This document shows positions 16,840-24,955 of a stretch of DNA of 64,000 nucleotides, piece by piece. Source of the stretch: JAEUMY01 sp031394355 (lineage in GTDB: Bacteria; Pseudomonadota; Gammaproteobacteria; Burkholderiales; Usitatibacteraceae); contig JANNSU010000075.1 of the NCBI GenBank assembly GCA_031394355.1, positions 1 to 64,000 on the forward strand, given 5' to 3'. Both the position numbers and the translations under genes were made by a program. Numbering within the stretch: position 1 is the first letter of the stretch; each line of letters opens with the position of its first letter. Under the pieces are notes generated by a model. The model was not told the DNA's origin and did not search any database. It worked only from the letters and a program-made list of their open reading frames with translations.

Positions 16840-18252
16840 ATGACTGACCGACGCAATTTTCTGATGGGCAGCGCCATGCTCGGCGCCGCCGTGGTGAGCA
16901 AAGCCGCCATGGGGGCCGTACCTGAAGCCCCCATGATGGACAAGCCCGATATGGCACCGCCGCTCTACCCAAAAGCGGGCCGGCCCTATCGCCCCGTAGT
17001 CACGCTGAACGGCTGGACGCTGCCGTTTCGCATGAACAACGGCTGGAAGGAATTCCACCTCATCGCCGAGCCGGTGATCCGCGAGATATCGCCCGGCATG
17101 AAGGCGCGGTTGTGGGGCTACAACGGCCAGTCGCCCGGCCCCACCATTGAAGTGGTGGAAGGCGACAAGCTGCGAATATTCGTGACCAACAAATTGCCTG
17201 AGCACACGGCTGTGCATTGGCACGGCCAGCGCCTGCCGGCCGGCATGGACGGCGTGGGCGGCCTCACGCAGCCGCAGATCAAGCCAGGGCAGACCTTCGT
17301 CTACGAGTTCGAGGCACGCCGTCCTGGCACCTTCATGTATCACCCGCATGCGGATGAAATGACGCAAATGGCCATGGGCATGATGGGCTTCTGGGTCACG
17401 CATCCGAAGGACCCGTCAAAAATCCCCGGCTATCGCGAAGCCGACCGCGACTTCTGCTTCCTCCTCAATGCCTACGACATCGAGCCCGGCAGCTCGGTAC
17501 CCAAGATCATGACCATGCTCGACTTCAATCTGTGGACGTGGAATTCGCGCGCCTTCCCGGGCATTGATCCGCTGGTAGTGGGGCTGAACGAGCGCGTGCG
17601 CATTCGGATTGGCAACCTCACCATGACCAACCATCCCATCCACATGCACGGTCACGAGTTCGTGGTGGCGGGTACGGATGGCGGCTGGGTGCCGCCCACG
17701 GCGCGCTGGCCGGAAGTGACGACCGACATCGGCGTGGGCCAGATGCGCGCCATCGAGTTCGACGCCACCGAGCCGGGCGACTGGGCGTTCCATTGCCACA
17801 AGTCGCATCACACCATGAACGCCATGGGCCACAACGTGCCCACGATGATTGGTGTGGATCATCGCGACGTGGTGACCAAGATCACCAAACTGGTGCCGGA
17901 CTACATGGTGATGGGCGAGCGCGGCATGGCCGACATGGGCGAGATGGAAATGCCCCTGCCGGACAACACGCTGCCCATGATGACGGGCACGGGCCAGTTC
18001 GGCCCGCTGGAAATGGGCGGAATGTTCACCGTGCTCAAGGTGCGCGAAGGCCAGAAGAAGGACGACTACAAGGACCCGGGGCCGTACAAGTTCCCGGCCG
18101 GCACGGTCGCCTACGAATGGACCGGCAAGTCGCTCAATGTCGAACGGGCGCCCACCTCCCGCGCCACCGAGATCAATCCATCCTCGGGCAATGCCGTCGG
18201 CAAGCGCGAAGTCATCCTCGACGTGAGGAAGCCCGTTAACCATAAGCACTAG
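16840..18252 (+). CDS. Multicopper oxidase (copper resistance)
   Basis: The 470-residue protein begins with a twin-arginine signal (DRRNFLMGSAMLG), so it is exported folded. All four copper-ligand segments of multicopper oxidases are visible: HWHG near residue 126, HPHAD near 168, HPIHMHGH near 265, and HCHKSHHTMNAMGH near 317. A Met-rich C-terminal region (MADMGEMEMPLP; MMTGTG; MGGMF) resembles copper(I)-oxidising enzymes. It probably oxidises Cu(I) in the periplasm. The cupredoxin, CusF-like and DUF411 genes follow closely. A degenerate palindrome at 17172 encodes Leu-Arg-Ile-Phe-Val. Confidence 0.93.
   Translation: MTDRRNFLMGSAMLGAAVVSKAAMGAVPEAPMMDKPDMAPPLYPKAGRPYRPVVTLNGWTLPFRMNNGWKEFHLIAEPVIREISPGMKARLWGYNGQSPGPTIEVVEGDKLRIFVTNKLPEHTAVHWHGQRLPAGMDGVGGLTQPQIKPGQTFVYEFEARRPGTFMYHPHADEMTQMAMGMMGFWVTHPKDPSKIPGYREADRDFCFLLNAYDIEPGSSVPKIMTMLDFNLWTWNSRAFPGIDPLVVGLNERVRIRIGNLTMTNHPIHMHGHEFVVAGTDGGWVPPTARWPEVTTDIGVGQMRAIEFDATEPGDWAFHCHKSHHTMNAMGHNVPTMIGVDHRDVVTKITKLVPDYMVMGERGMADMGEMEMPLPDNTLPMMTGTGQFGPLEMGGMFTVLKVREGQKKDDYKDPGPYKFPAGTVAYEWTGKSLNVERAPTSRATEINPSSGNAVGKREVILDVRKPVNHKH
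17172..17183. repeat. Degenerate palindrome GCGAATATTCGT
   Basis: One-base variant inside the multicopper oxidase gene, read as Leu-Arg-Ile-Phe-Val. Confidence 0.7.
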
Positions 18253-18264
18253 CAAGGACTATCG

Positions 18265-18762
18265 ATGAAAAACCTGATCACTACCGGAGCACTCATGCTG
18301 GCCGTGCTGCACTTGCCCGCTGCCCTCGCCCATGGCGAGGCCGAGCACAAGAAGCCCACCGTCAAGAAAGCCATCTCGAAAGATGAACACGCCTGGGGCC
18401 GCGAAGGCGATCCGAAGAAAGCCATTCGGACCATCACCGTCAACATGAGCGATGCCATGCGCTTCACCCCCGACAAACTGGAGATCAAGGTCGGTGACAC
18501 GGTGAAGTTCATGGTGCGCAACCAGGGCAAGGTGCTGCACGAAATGGTCATCGGCCAGGAAAAGGAATTGAAGGAACACGCCGAGCTCATGAAGAAATTC
18601 CCCAACATGGAACACGAAGAGCCCTACATGGCCCATGTGTCGCCCGGCAAGCAGGAGACCATCACCTGGCAGTTCACCAAGGCTGGCGACTTCATGTTTG
18701 GTTGCCTCATCCCCGGCCATTTCGAGGCGGGCATGGTGGGCAGAATTACCGTCAAAGCCTGA
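18265..18762 (+). CDS. Periplasmic cupredoxin (blue-copper-like)
   Basis: The 165-residue protein has a signal peptide ending at ALA-HGE and one cupredoxin domain (about residues 50-165). Type-1 copper ligands fit His in VLHEMVIG, and Cys, His and Met in FGCLIPGHFEAGMVG. An insertion rich in Glu, His and Met (EHAELMKKFPNMEHEE) lies before the ligand loop. It follows the multicopper oxidase by 12 bp and probably donates electrons or delivers copper in the same periplasmic pathway. Confidence 0.92.
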   Translation: MKNLITTGALMLAVLHLPAALAHGEAEHKKPTVKKAISKDEHAWGREGDPKKAIRTITVNMSDAMRFTPDKLEIKVGDTVKFMVRNQGKVLHEMVIGQEKELKEHAELMKKFPNMEHEEPYMAHVSPGKQETITWQFTKAGDFMFGCLIPGHFEAGMVGRITVKA

Positions 18763-18791
18763 ATCCACTCATACGAACCAAGGAGCACAGC

Positions 18792-19142
18792 ATGAAATTC
18801 ACCACACTCGTCACCACCACATTGATCGCAACTGCCTCTGCACTGGCGTCCGCCGCTGGCGACCAGGCCGCCCATCACGCCTCTGCCACCGCCAAGGTCG
18901 CCGCACCCGCACCCGCCACCGACATGGCCGACGCTGAAGTCCGCAAGATCGACAAGGAGGCCGGCAAGGTCACGCTGAAGCACGGCGAAATCAAGAGTCT
19001 GGAAATGCCGCCCATGACCATGGTGTTCCGCGTCAAGGACACCACCCTGCTCGACCAGTTGAAAGTGGGCGACAAGATCAAGTTCCAGGCCGAGCAGGTC
19101 AAGGGGGCGTACACCATCACCAAGGCAGAGCTCGCCAAGTAA
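18792..19142 (+). CDS. CusF-like periplasmic copper-binding protein
   Basis: The 116-residue product has AAGGAG upstream and a signal peptide. From residue 45 it shows the CusF-type beta-barrel: EVRKIDKEAGKVTLKHGEI then MPPMTMVFRV. In CusF the Met-rich segment binds Cu(I) or Ag(I) by Met-Met-His with a nearby Trp. Here the MPPMTM motif and the preceding His are present, but no Trp is seen at the expected place. It is 29 bp after the cupredoxin gene and probably hands periplasmic copper to an efflux pump. Confidence 0.9.
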   Translation: MKFTTLVTTTLIATASALASAAGDQAAHHASATAKVAAPAPATDMADAEVRKIDKEAGKVTLKHGEIKSLEMPPMTMVFRVKDTTLLDQLKVGDKIKFQAEQVKGAYTITKAELAK

Positions 19143-19163
19143 GCCCGCACCGCCAGCCCCTGC

Positions 19164-19175
19164 GCGAATATTCGC
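19164..19175. repeat. Iterated palindrome, copy 7
   Basis: Exact copy in the 82-bp gap between the CusF-like and DUF411 genes, flanked C/T. Confidence 0.95.
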
Positions 19176-19224
19176 TTAGACACGGAAGTTGGCGCTGGCA
19201 CTGTTCACCTCAAAGGAGCGAATC

Positions 19225-19680
19225 ATGAACCGACGCGACCTGTTGCAACTGACCATGACCACCGCAATTCTGGCCGCTGTGCCGGCATGGGCGCAGAGCA
19301 AGCCGCTGGTTGAAGTCTGGAAAGCCCCGACCTGCGGCTGCTGCAAGGACTGGATGGCCCACCTTGAGGCCAATGGTTTTTTCACCAAGGGTATTGACCA
19401 GGGCAACAGCGCACAACGCCGTCGTCTTCAAGTGCCGGAGCAGCTCGGCTCCTGTCACACGGCCCTGGTGGGCGGGTACGCCATCGAGGGTCACGTGCCG
19501 GCAAGAGAGATTCAGCGCTTGCTGCGCGAAAAGCCCAAAGCCGTGGGCTTGGCGGTACCGGGCATGCCTATCGGCTCCCCCGGCATGGATGGTCCCGAAT
19601 ACAAGGGTCGGCGCGACCCTTACGACGTGTTGCTGATTCTGGCGGACGGGTCCACCCGCGTGTATCAGTCCTACAGGTAA
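19225..19680 (+). CDS. DUF411 family metal-binding protein
   Basis: The 151-residue protein has AAGGAG upstream and an RR-containing signal peptide. The DUF411 hallmark follows: EVWKAPTCGCCKDWMAHLE, a CGCC metal site on a thioredoxin-like start. Later come LGSCHTALVGGYAIEGHVP and the ending of the family (GPEYKGRRDPYDVLLI). DUF411 proteins are often found with CopA, CusF and CzcA genes and probably bind copper or related metals in the periplasm. It is separated from the CusF-like gene by a palindrome copy. Confidence 0.9.
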   Translation: MNRRDLLQLTMTTAILAAVPAWAQSKPLVEVWKAPTCGCCKDWMAHLEANGFFTKGIDQGNSAQRRRLQVPEQLGSCHTALVGGYAIEGHVPAREIQRLLREKPKAVGLAVPGMPIGSPGMDGPEYKGRRDPYDVLLILADGSTRVYQSYR

Positions 19681-19683
19681 GCA

Positions 19684-20400
19684 GTGCCTGATAGCCACAG
19701 CGTCGTTGCACGGAAAATGGCCAGCGTGGGCGCCGAACGGCGTCCCGTGGCGGCGCCTGATCCAGCGCGCGCGCTGGCCCACTACCGAGCAGTGGCCGCC
19801 ACCTATGACGCCAGTTGCCAACGTATCGAGGGCATCCGCCGCCGCGCCGTGGAATCGCTGTGCCTGCAACCCGGCGAAACGGTGTTCGATGTCGCCTGCG
19901 GCACAGGCACCACTCTCTGCACAATGGCAGCGCTGGTGGGTGCAGAAGGTCACGCGGTTGGCATAGAAATGTCACCCGAGATGGCCGCATGCGCCCAGCA
20001 CAAGTTGGCGGCCTCGGGCCTGAACGCAAACACCAGCCTTGCGGTCTGCTCTGCAGAATCCTTCCGGTCACCGTTGCGCGCCGACGCAATGCTGTTCTGC
20101 TACACCCATGACGTCCTGCAATCGCCACAGGCAATCGCCAATCTGCTGGCGCACGCCCGTCCCGGCTGCCGCATTGCGCTGGTGGGCATTCGCTTCCAGC
20201 CCTGGTACCGGGGACTGCCTGTGAACCTGGTCACCGCATGGCGTACGCGGCGCTACCTAACGACCTACGCGCATCTGGAGGATCCCTGGCATTTGCTGGC
20301 GCCGCATCTGCACTCGTTCCGGATCATGGAACACATCCATTGGGGCTCCAGCTACCGGGCATGGGGCGTGTTGAACGCCGAGCGGCCTGCTTGTGCATGA
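19684..20400 (+). CDS. Class I SAM-dependent methyltransferase
   Basis: The 238-residue protein carries the SAM-binding motif I VFDVACGTGTTL, motif II around GIEMSPEM and a post-motif region LLAHARPGCRIALVG. The GTG at 19684 is only 3 bp after the DUF411 stop, with a poor ribosome binding site; an ATG at 19716 is an alternative. The substrate is unknown. Placement in the copper island suggests co-transcription, but nothing in the sequence shows a metal role. Confidence 0.78.
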   Translation: MPDSHSVVARKMASVGAERRPVAAPDPARALAHYRAVAATYDASCQRIEGIRRRAVESLCLQPGETVFDVACGTGTTLCTMAALVGAEGHAVGIEMSPEMAACAQHKLAASGLNANTSLAVCSAESFRSPLRADAMLFCYTHDVLQSPQAIANLLAHARPGCRIALVGIRFQPWYRGLPVNLVTAWRTRRYLTTYAHLEDPWHLLAPHLHSFRIMEHIHWGSSYRAWGVLNAERPACA

Positions 20401-20499
20401 GGCCGCACCTTCGGTCTGAAGACTTCCTGCAATGCAGTTCGTACAGACAAGGGCTCAGTACTGTGAGACAACAATCGCGAATCCTTGAAGGAGTAAGCC

Positions 20500-20559
20500 A
20501 TGGACCGACCGCCACACGGCCCGCACCTGCATCAAGTTGGTGACCATGATGGCGCCTGA
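20500..20559 (+). CDS. Possible 19-residue His-rich leader peptide
   Basis: Within the 176-bp gap 20401-20576, an ATG with an excellent Shine-Dalgarno (AAGGAG, 7 bp upstream) opens a 19-codon frame: MDRPPHGPHLHQVGDHDGA. Four or five of its few residues are His or Asp. It ends 17 bp before the patatin start. It may be a leader or attenuator peptide or a small metal-binding peptide. Evidence is only the strong ribosome site and composition. Confidence 0.35.
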   Translation: MDRPPHGPHLHQVGDHDGA

Positions 20560-20576
20560 CCAACTCGAAAACTCAG

Positions 20577-21599
20577 GTGCGTGTGAAACAAATCTTCGGC
20601 AGTAGGCTAAATCGTCCCGCAGCGAACCGGCGTTGGCCTTATAGGGTGATCTTGGCAACGCTACTGCTAGCGCTGGCCTGGTTCTTGGTGGCCGACCGCG
20701 AGCCGGTACACGTCTATCGCGGCGAGCACCCGCCGCAGACAGCACCACTCCCGACCCCAGTGTCCATCGCATTGGTGCTGGGTGGCGGCGGACAGCGCGG
20801 CTTTGCCCATATCGGCGCCCTCAAAGTTCTGGAAGCAGAAGGCATTCGGCCCGACCTGATCGTGGGATCGAGCATGGGTGCCATCGTCGGCGTGCTGTAC
20901 GCCAAGCATCAGCGCGCTGCCGCCGTGGAGAGTGTGATGCTGGCTTTCGATCCGCCCTGGTGGCGCGACCTGACCTTGGTCCGGCGGCCACTGCTCAAAG
21001 GCCATCTCCTCGAAGCTGAACTTCGCGGGCAATTGGTAAATGCGAAGCTGGAGGATCTCCCGCTGCGAATATTCGCAGTGGCGACCAGCGTTGAAAGCGG
21101 GGAGCCTGTTGCCTTCTCGCACGGCGATGCAGCAACGGCCGTACGCGCTTCAGCCGCCCTGCCAGGTGTGTTCAAGCGGGTGAAGATCGGTGATAGCGAG
21201 TTCTTTGATGGCGACGTGAGTGCACCAGTGCCGGTCAGCATTGCCCGCGCATACTCACAAGCGCACGGTGCAAGCATCGTCATTGCCGTCGACGTGATGA
21301 GCCACCCTGCGGGCATGCCCTACGAAATGCGCGACTATCCGGACATGGCCCTCTCGGATTTCTACCGCCATGCCATCAACCGCAAGGAGCTCACCAACGC
21401 CGACGTGGTGATCCAGCCCGAACTGGGTTACTACATCAGCACCTCAATGGAGGATCGGCAGCGCGCCATCTCGGCGGGCGAACTGGCCACACGGGCTGCC
21501 CTGCCTGCCATTCGGGCAGCACTGGATGCCGGTGAGCGGCAGTCTGCGCCAACGACCTCGAACAATCCGAATGAGCTGAAAGTCACAGGCCGACGATAA
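20577..21599 (+). CDS. Patatin-like phospholipase, membrane-anchored
   Basis: The 340-residue protein begins with a hydrophobic segment (about residues 22-42) that could be a signal anchor. The patatin domain has the oxyanion loop VLGGGGQRGFAHIGAL, the nucleophile elbow GSSMG and the catalytic Asp in DGDVSAPV. It should hydrolyse acyl chains of lipids. The GTG start at 20577 lacks a clear ribosome site; GTG 20583 is another choice. Palindrome copy 8 encodes Leu-Arg-Ile-Phe-Ala in LPLRIFAVATSV, a segment where patatins normally also have a hydrophobic strand. Confidence 0.87.
   Translation: MRVKQIFGSRLNRPAANRRWPYRVILATLLLALAWFLVADREPVHVYRGEHPPQTAPLPTPVSIALVLGGGGQRGFAHIGALKVLEAEGIRPDLIVGSSMGAIVGVLYAKHQRAAAVESVMLAFDPPWWRDLTLVRRPLLKGHLLEAELRGQLVNAKLEDLPLRIFAVATSVESGEPVAFSHGDAATAVRASAALPGVFKRVKIGDSEFFDGDVSAPVPVSIARAYSQAHGASIVIAVDVMSHPAGMPYEMRDYPDMALSDFYRHAINRKELTNADVVIQPELGYYISTSMEDRQRAISAGELATRAALPAIRAALDAGERQSAPTTSNNPNELKVTGRR
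21065..21076. repeat. Iterated palindrome, copy 8
   Basis: Exact copy extended to 16 bp (CT...AG) in the patatin gene, read as Leu-Arg-Ile-Phe-Ala. Confidence 0.95.
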
Positions 21600-21614
21600 G
21601 GCTCAACAAAGCGC

Positions 21615-21645
21615 TTGACCTTGCCATGATGGTAAGGTTGATCAT
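21615..21645 (+). promoter_or_regulatory. MerR/CueR-type promoter upstream of cueR-copA-copZ
   Basis: The -35 TTGACC (21615-21620) and -10-like GATCAT (21640-21645) are 19 bp apart. The near-perfect dyad ACCTTGCC-N5-GGTAAGGT lies at 21618-21638. This matches the architecture at 14235 and implies autoregulation of the copper regulon by CueR. Confidence 0.85.
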
Positions 21646-21679
21646 GCTTGGCATGCACCCCAGATCGGAGAAGCGCACC

Positions 21680-21895
21680 ATGCCGCACCACGTTGCCACC
21701 CATTCCATGGCGCCGGTGAAAGCCGTCTACCAGATACCTTGTTGGCATGACACTGCGCGGCACACCCGGTGCCAGCATCAAGGACGCGCGCAACACGCTG
21801 CCGACATGGCTTCGCTGCCCCGAATCGCCTGGCGAGCGCAGAAGAGGCTGATCGCAAAAGGAATGCGCCATGTCCTGGTGCATGATCATCACTGA
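21680..21895 (+). CDS. Possible small His-rich protein between the CueR promoter and cueR
   Basis: A 71-codon frame starts at ATG 21680 with GGAG 9 bp upstream, just downstream of the CueR-type promoter. It contains about ten His and two Cys (MPHHVATHSMAP; CWHDTARHTRCQHQ; ending VHDHH). No family is recognised. It would be the first gene of the cueR-copA-copZ transcript. The alternative is that 21646-21915 is an untranslated leader. Composition and ribosome site favour a real copper-responsive small protein, but confidence is modest. Confidence 0.4.
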   Translation: MPHHVATHSMAPVKAVYQIPCWHDTARHTRCQHQGRAQHAADMASLPRIAWRAQKRLIAKGMRHVLVHDHH

Positions 21896-21915
21896 TTTGT
21901 GCAAAGGAGCCGCAT

Positions 21916-22455
21916 ATGGACGCACTCAACATAGGACAGGCAGCCACCGCTTCGGGCGTGACGGCCAAGATGATCCGACACTACGAGGAAATCGGCCTCA
22001 TGCCGAAAGTGCGGCGTACGCTGGCCGGCTACCGCATGTACAGCCCGAACGACGTGCACATCCTGAAATTCATCAAGCAGTCGCGCAACCTGGGCTTTTC
22101 GATGAAGCAGATCGAAGCCTTGCTGGGGCTGTGGCGTGACACCCGGCGCCCGAGCAGCAAAGTGAAGGCACTGGCGCAGGAGCACGTTATCGAGCTGGAA
22201 CAGAAGATCCACGAGATGGAGGCCATGCGTGCCACGCTGCAGCGGCTGGTGACCACCTGCCATGGCGACGACCGCCCTGATTGCCCGATTCTGGATGAGC
22301 TGGCCCTGGAGCATGCACCTCTGGCACCTGCCAAAACTGCTGCACCTGCTGCACCTGCCGCACCTGCCACGCCTGCCACGCCCGCCAGCAAGGTGCACAA
22401 ACAAAAGCGCATAGGAAAACACACAGGAAAGAAGAAGTCACATGAATGCCACTGA
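21916..22455 (+). CDS. cueR: Copper-responsive MerR-family regulator (CueR)
   Basis: The 179-residue regulator has AAAGGAG upstream. The N-terminal winged HTH (LNIGQAATASGVTAKMIRHYEEIGLM) and the long dimerisation helix are standard. The metal-binding loop has two Cys separated by seven residues (CHGDDRPDC), the CueR signature for Cu(I)/Ag(I). An unusual extension of about 45 residues follows, first an Ala/Pro tract from a CACCTGC-type microsatellite and then KVHKQKRIGKHTGKKKSHECH, a basic His-rich tail. It probably activates the promoters at 14235 and 21615, hence also itself, copA and copZ. Confidence 0.92.
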   Translation: MDALNIGQAATASGVTAKMIRHYEEIGLMPKVRRTLAGYRMYSPNDVHILKFIKQSRNLGFSMKQIEALLGLWRDTRRPSSKVKALAQEHVIELEQKIHEMEAMRATLQRLVTTCHGDDRPDCPILDELALEHAPLAPAKTAAPAAPAAPATPATPASKVHKQKRIGKHTGKKKSHECH

Positions 22456-22462
22456 CGCACTT

Positions 22463-22474
22463 GCGAATATTCGC
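22463..22474. repeat. Iterated palindrome, copy 9
   Basis: Exact copy in the 66-bp gap between cueR and copA, immediately followed by a CCCCTCTCCC hairpin. Confidence 0.95.
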
Positions 22475-22475
22475 C

Positions 22476-22500
22476 CCCCTCTCCCTGGATGGGAGAGGGG
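22476..22500. repeat. CCCCTCTCCC inverted repeat
   Basis: A perfect 10-bp stem (CCCCTCTCCC / GGGAGAGGGG) with a 5-base loop. The same stem with another loop is at 47260-47284. It lies just before copA and could lower or tune read-through from cueR. Confidence 0.85.
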
Positions 22501-22521
22501 CTGGGGGAGAGGGAGGCAACA

Positions 22522-24921
22522 ATGCAGCGGCTAACTGACAACCCAACATCCATGCAGACCCAGGCATCGCCTCCCATCACGCTGGACCTGCCCATCGAGG
22601 GCATGACCTGTGCGGCGTGCGCTACGAGGATCGAGAAGGTCCTGAACCAGCAGCCCGGCGTCACTGCCATTGTCAACTTCGCCAACGAAACAGCGCATGT
22701 GGAAAGCACCGGCTCGCTGGACGCGCAGCAGATCGTCACCGCCATCCGCAATACCGGCTATGACGTGCCCGCGCAGACGGTCGAGCTGGCGCTGGAGGGC
22801 ATGACCTGCGCGGCCTGTGCAACGCGCATCGAGAAGGTGTTGAACCAGGTGCCAGGCGTGGAGGCCACGGTCAATTTCGCCAGCGAAACCGCTCGGGTCA
22901 AATCCGCGACCGGGACGACGGTGGAACAGCTCATCGCGGCAGTGGAACGCGCAGGCTACGGCGCCACGTTGAAGATCGAGGCTGACCCACTGGGCAAGCA
23001 ACGCAAGGCAGAGACGCTCAAGCGCGAGATGCGGCACTTCTGGATCGCTGCCGCGCTCACTGCGCCGCTGCTGTTGGAGATGGTGGCCATGTTCAGCGGG
23101 CGCCACGAGTTCGTGCCGCGCTGGCTGCAATTCGTACTGGCCACACCGGTACAGTTCTGGATCGGTGCACGCTTCTACGTCGGCGCGTTCCATGCGCTGC
23201 GCGGCGGGGCGGCCAACATGGATGTGTTGATCGCACTGGGCACGACCATGGCCTGGCTCATTTCCGCCTATGCCACGCTGACGGGGCGTCACGACGTGCA
23301 CGTCTATTTTGAAGCGAGTGCCGCAGTCATCACACTGGTGCTGCTCGGCAAGGTCATGGAAGCGCGCGCCAAGAGCCGCACATCGTCGGCCATTGAGCGG
23401 TTGATGCAGCTCGCCCCCAAGAGTGCAAGGGTGGAACGCAACGGCGAATTCGTTGACGTGCCAATCGATCAACTGAGGGCCGGCGATATCGTCATGGTCC
23501 GCCACGGCGAATCCGTGCCAGTGGATGGCGAAGTCATCGAAGGCCGCGCCGCCGTGGATGAAAGCATGCTCACCGGCGAGAGCCTGCCGGTGACCAAAGA
23601 AGCGGGCAGCAAGGTGTTCGCCGCCACGAAGAACCAGGATGGCATGCTCAAGATCAGCGCCACCAGCGTGGGAGGCAAGACGCAGCTCGCAGAGATCACG
23701 CGCATGGTTTCTGCAGCACAAGGCTCCAAGGCACCCATCCAGCGCTTGGCGGACCGCATCTCGGGCGTCTTCGTGCCGATCGTCGTGGCCATCGCCGTGC
23801 TCACCTTCGTTGCGACCTGGTGGGTCACCAGCGCATTCGAGCCGGCGCTGATCAACGCCATCGCCGTGCTGGTCATCGCCTGCCCCTGTGCACTGGGGCT
23901 CGCGACACCGACAGCAGTGATGGTTGGCATTGGTCGTGCGGCGCAACACGGCATCCTGTTCCGCAATGCAGCGGCGCTGGAGCAGGCGGAGAAGATCAGC
24001 GTGCTGGTGGTGGACAAGACCGGCACGCTCACCGAGGGCAAACCGGTGGTGACGGACCTGCTGCCGCAAGGCGAATACTCGCAACAAGAGATTCTTGCCC
24101 AAGCGGCAGCCCTCGAGCAGGGTTCGGAACATCCGCTGGCCCGCGCGATACTCCAATACGCAACAGCGCAGGGGGTCATGCCTCTGCCGGTGACGGACTT
24201 TGCGGTGGTGACCGGCCACGGCACCAGCGCCCGCGATGGGAATGCGAATATTCGCATCGGCTCCCCGTCATGGATCAGCACCTTCGCAACGGTAGACATG
24301 GGCGCCGTTCGCGCGTTGGCGAGCCAAGGCAAGACCGTACTGGCACTGGCGCGCGATGATCAGCTTCTCGCACTCATCGCGGTCGCGGACAAGCTGCGTG
24401 CCACCTCGCGCGCCGCAGTCGTCCGCCTGCAGGCGGACGGAATCGAGATCGTCATGCTCACCGGCGACAACCCCGCCACGGCAGCGGCGATCGCGGCCGA
24501 GGCCGGCATCCTGCGCTTCGAAGCCGAGGTGAAGCCGCAGGACAAAGCGGCCCGCGTAAAGGCCCTCAAGGCGGGCGGCGCCAAGGTCGGCATGGTGGGT
24601 GATGGCGTGAACGACGCACCGGCCCTTGCGGCGGCGGACGTGAGTTTCGCCATGGGCGCGGGCAGCGATGTCGCCATTGAGGCCGCCGACGTGACGCTGA
24701 TGGTGAACGACCTCAACGCCGTGGCGAATGCGGTGGAGCTCTCGCGTGCCAGCTTGCGCAAGATCCGCCAGAACCTCTTTTTCGCCTTCATCTACAACGT
24801 GCTCGGCATCCCGCTCGCTGCATTCGGGCTGCTCAACCCGGTGATCGCCGGCGGCGCGATGGCGTTGTCGTCCGTGTCGGTGGTCACCAACTCGCTGCTG
24901 CTGAAACGTTGGCGAGCTTGA
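22522..24921 (+). CDS. copA: Copper-exporting P1B-type ATPase CopA
   Basis: The 799-residue pump exports Cu(I) from the cytoplasm. Two N-terminal HMA domains each carry GMTCAACATRIEKVL (about residues 28 and 93). The actuator motif TGES (near 351), the membrane copper site CPC (near 453), the phosphorylation motif DKTGTLTEG (near 498), the SEHPLA nucleotide-binding motif (near 535) and GDGVNDAP (near 694) are all present. The start at 22522 gives GGAGG upstream. The two HMA domains are near-identical, suggesting recent duplication. Palindrome copy 10 (Ala-Asn-Ile-Arg) and a variant at 24071 (Glu-Tyr-Ser) fall in the nucleotide-binding part. Confidence 0.97.
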   Translation: MQRLTDNPTSMQTQASPPITLDLPIEGMTCAACATRIEKVLNQQPGVTAIVNFANETAHVESTGSLDAQQIVTAIRNTGYDVPAQTVELALEGMTCAACATRIEKVLNQVPGVEATVNFASETARVKSATGTTVEQLIAAVERAGYGATLKIEADPLGKQRKAETLKREMRHFWIAAALTAPLLLEMVAMFSGRHEFVPRWLQFVLATPVQFWIGARFYVGAFHALRGGAANMDVLIALGTTMAWLISAYATLTGRHDVHVYFEASAAVITLVLLGKVMEARAKSRTSSAIERLMQLAPKSARVERNGEFVDVPIDQLRAGDIVMVRHGESVPVDGEVIEGRAAVDESMLTGESLPVTKEAGSKVFAATKNQDGMLKISATSVGGKTQLAEITRMVSAAQGSKAPIQRLADRISGVFVPIVVAIAVLTFVATWWVTSAFEPALINAIAVLVIACPCALGLATPTAVMVGIGRAAQHGILFRNAAALEQAEKISVLVVDKTGTLTEGKPVVTDLLPQGEYSQQEILAQAAALEQGSEHPLARAILQYATAQGVMPLPVTDFAVVTGHGTSARDGNANIRIGSPSWISTFATVDMGAVRALASQGKTVLALARDDQLLALIAVADKLRATSRAAVVRLQADGIEIVMLTGDNPATAAAIAAEAGILRFEAEVKPQDKAARVKALKAGGAKVGMVGDGVNDAPALAAADVSFAMGAGSDVAIEAADVTLMVNDLNAVANAVELSRASLRKIRQNLFFAFIYNVLGIPLAAFGLLNPVIAGGAMALSSVSVVTNSLLLKRWRA
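24071..24082. repeat. Degenerate palindrome GCGAATACTCGC
   Basis: One-base variant in copA, read as Gly-Glu-Tyr-Ser-Gln in the third frame. Confidence 0.65.
24244..24255. repeat. Iterated palindrome, copy 10
   Basis: Exact copy in copA, extended to the 16-mer ATGCGAATATTCGCAT, read as Ala-Asn-Ile-Arg. Confidence 0.95.
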
Positions 24922-24955
24922 TTTATGCTTCGCTTAGTTCACAGAAAGGAAAATC

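Noticed and set aside
22531..24219. 562-codon minus-strand frame opposite copA
   Set aside because: CopA motifs on the plus strand are complete; the antisense frame is His/Arg-rich shadow sequence.
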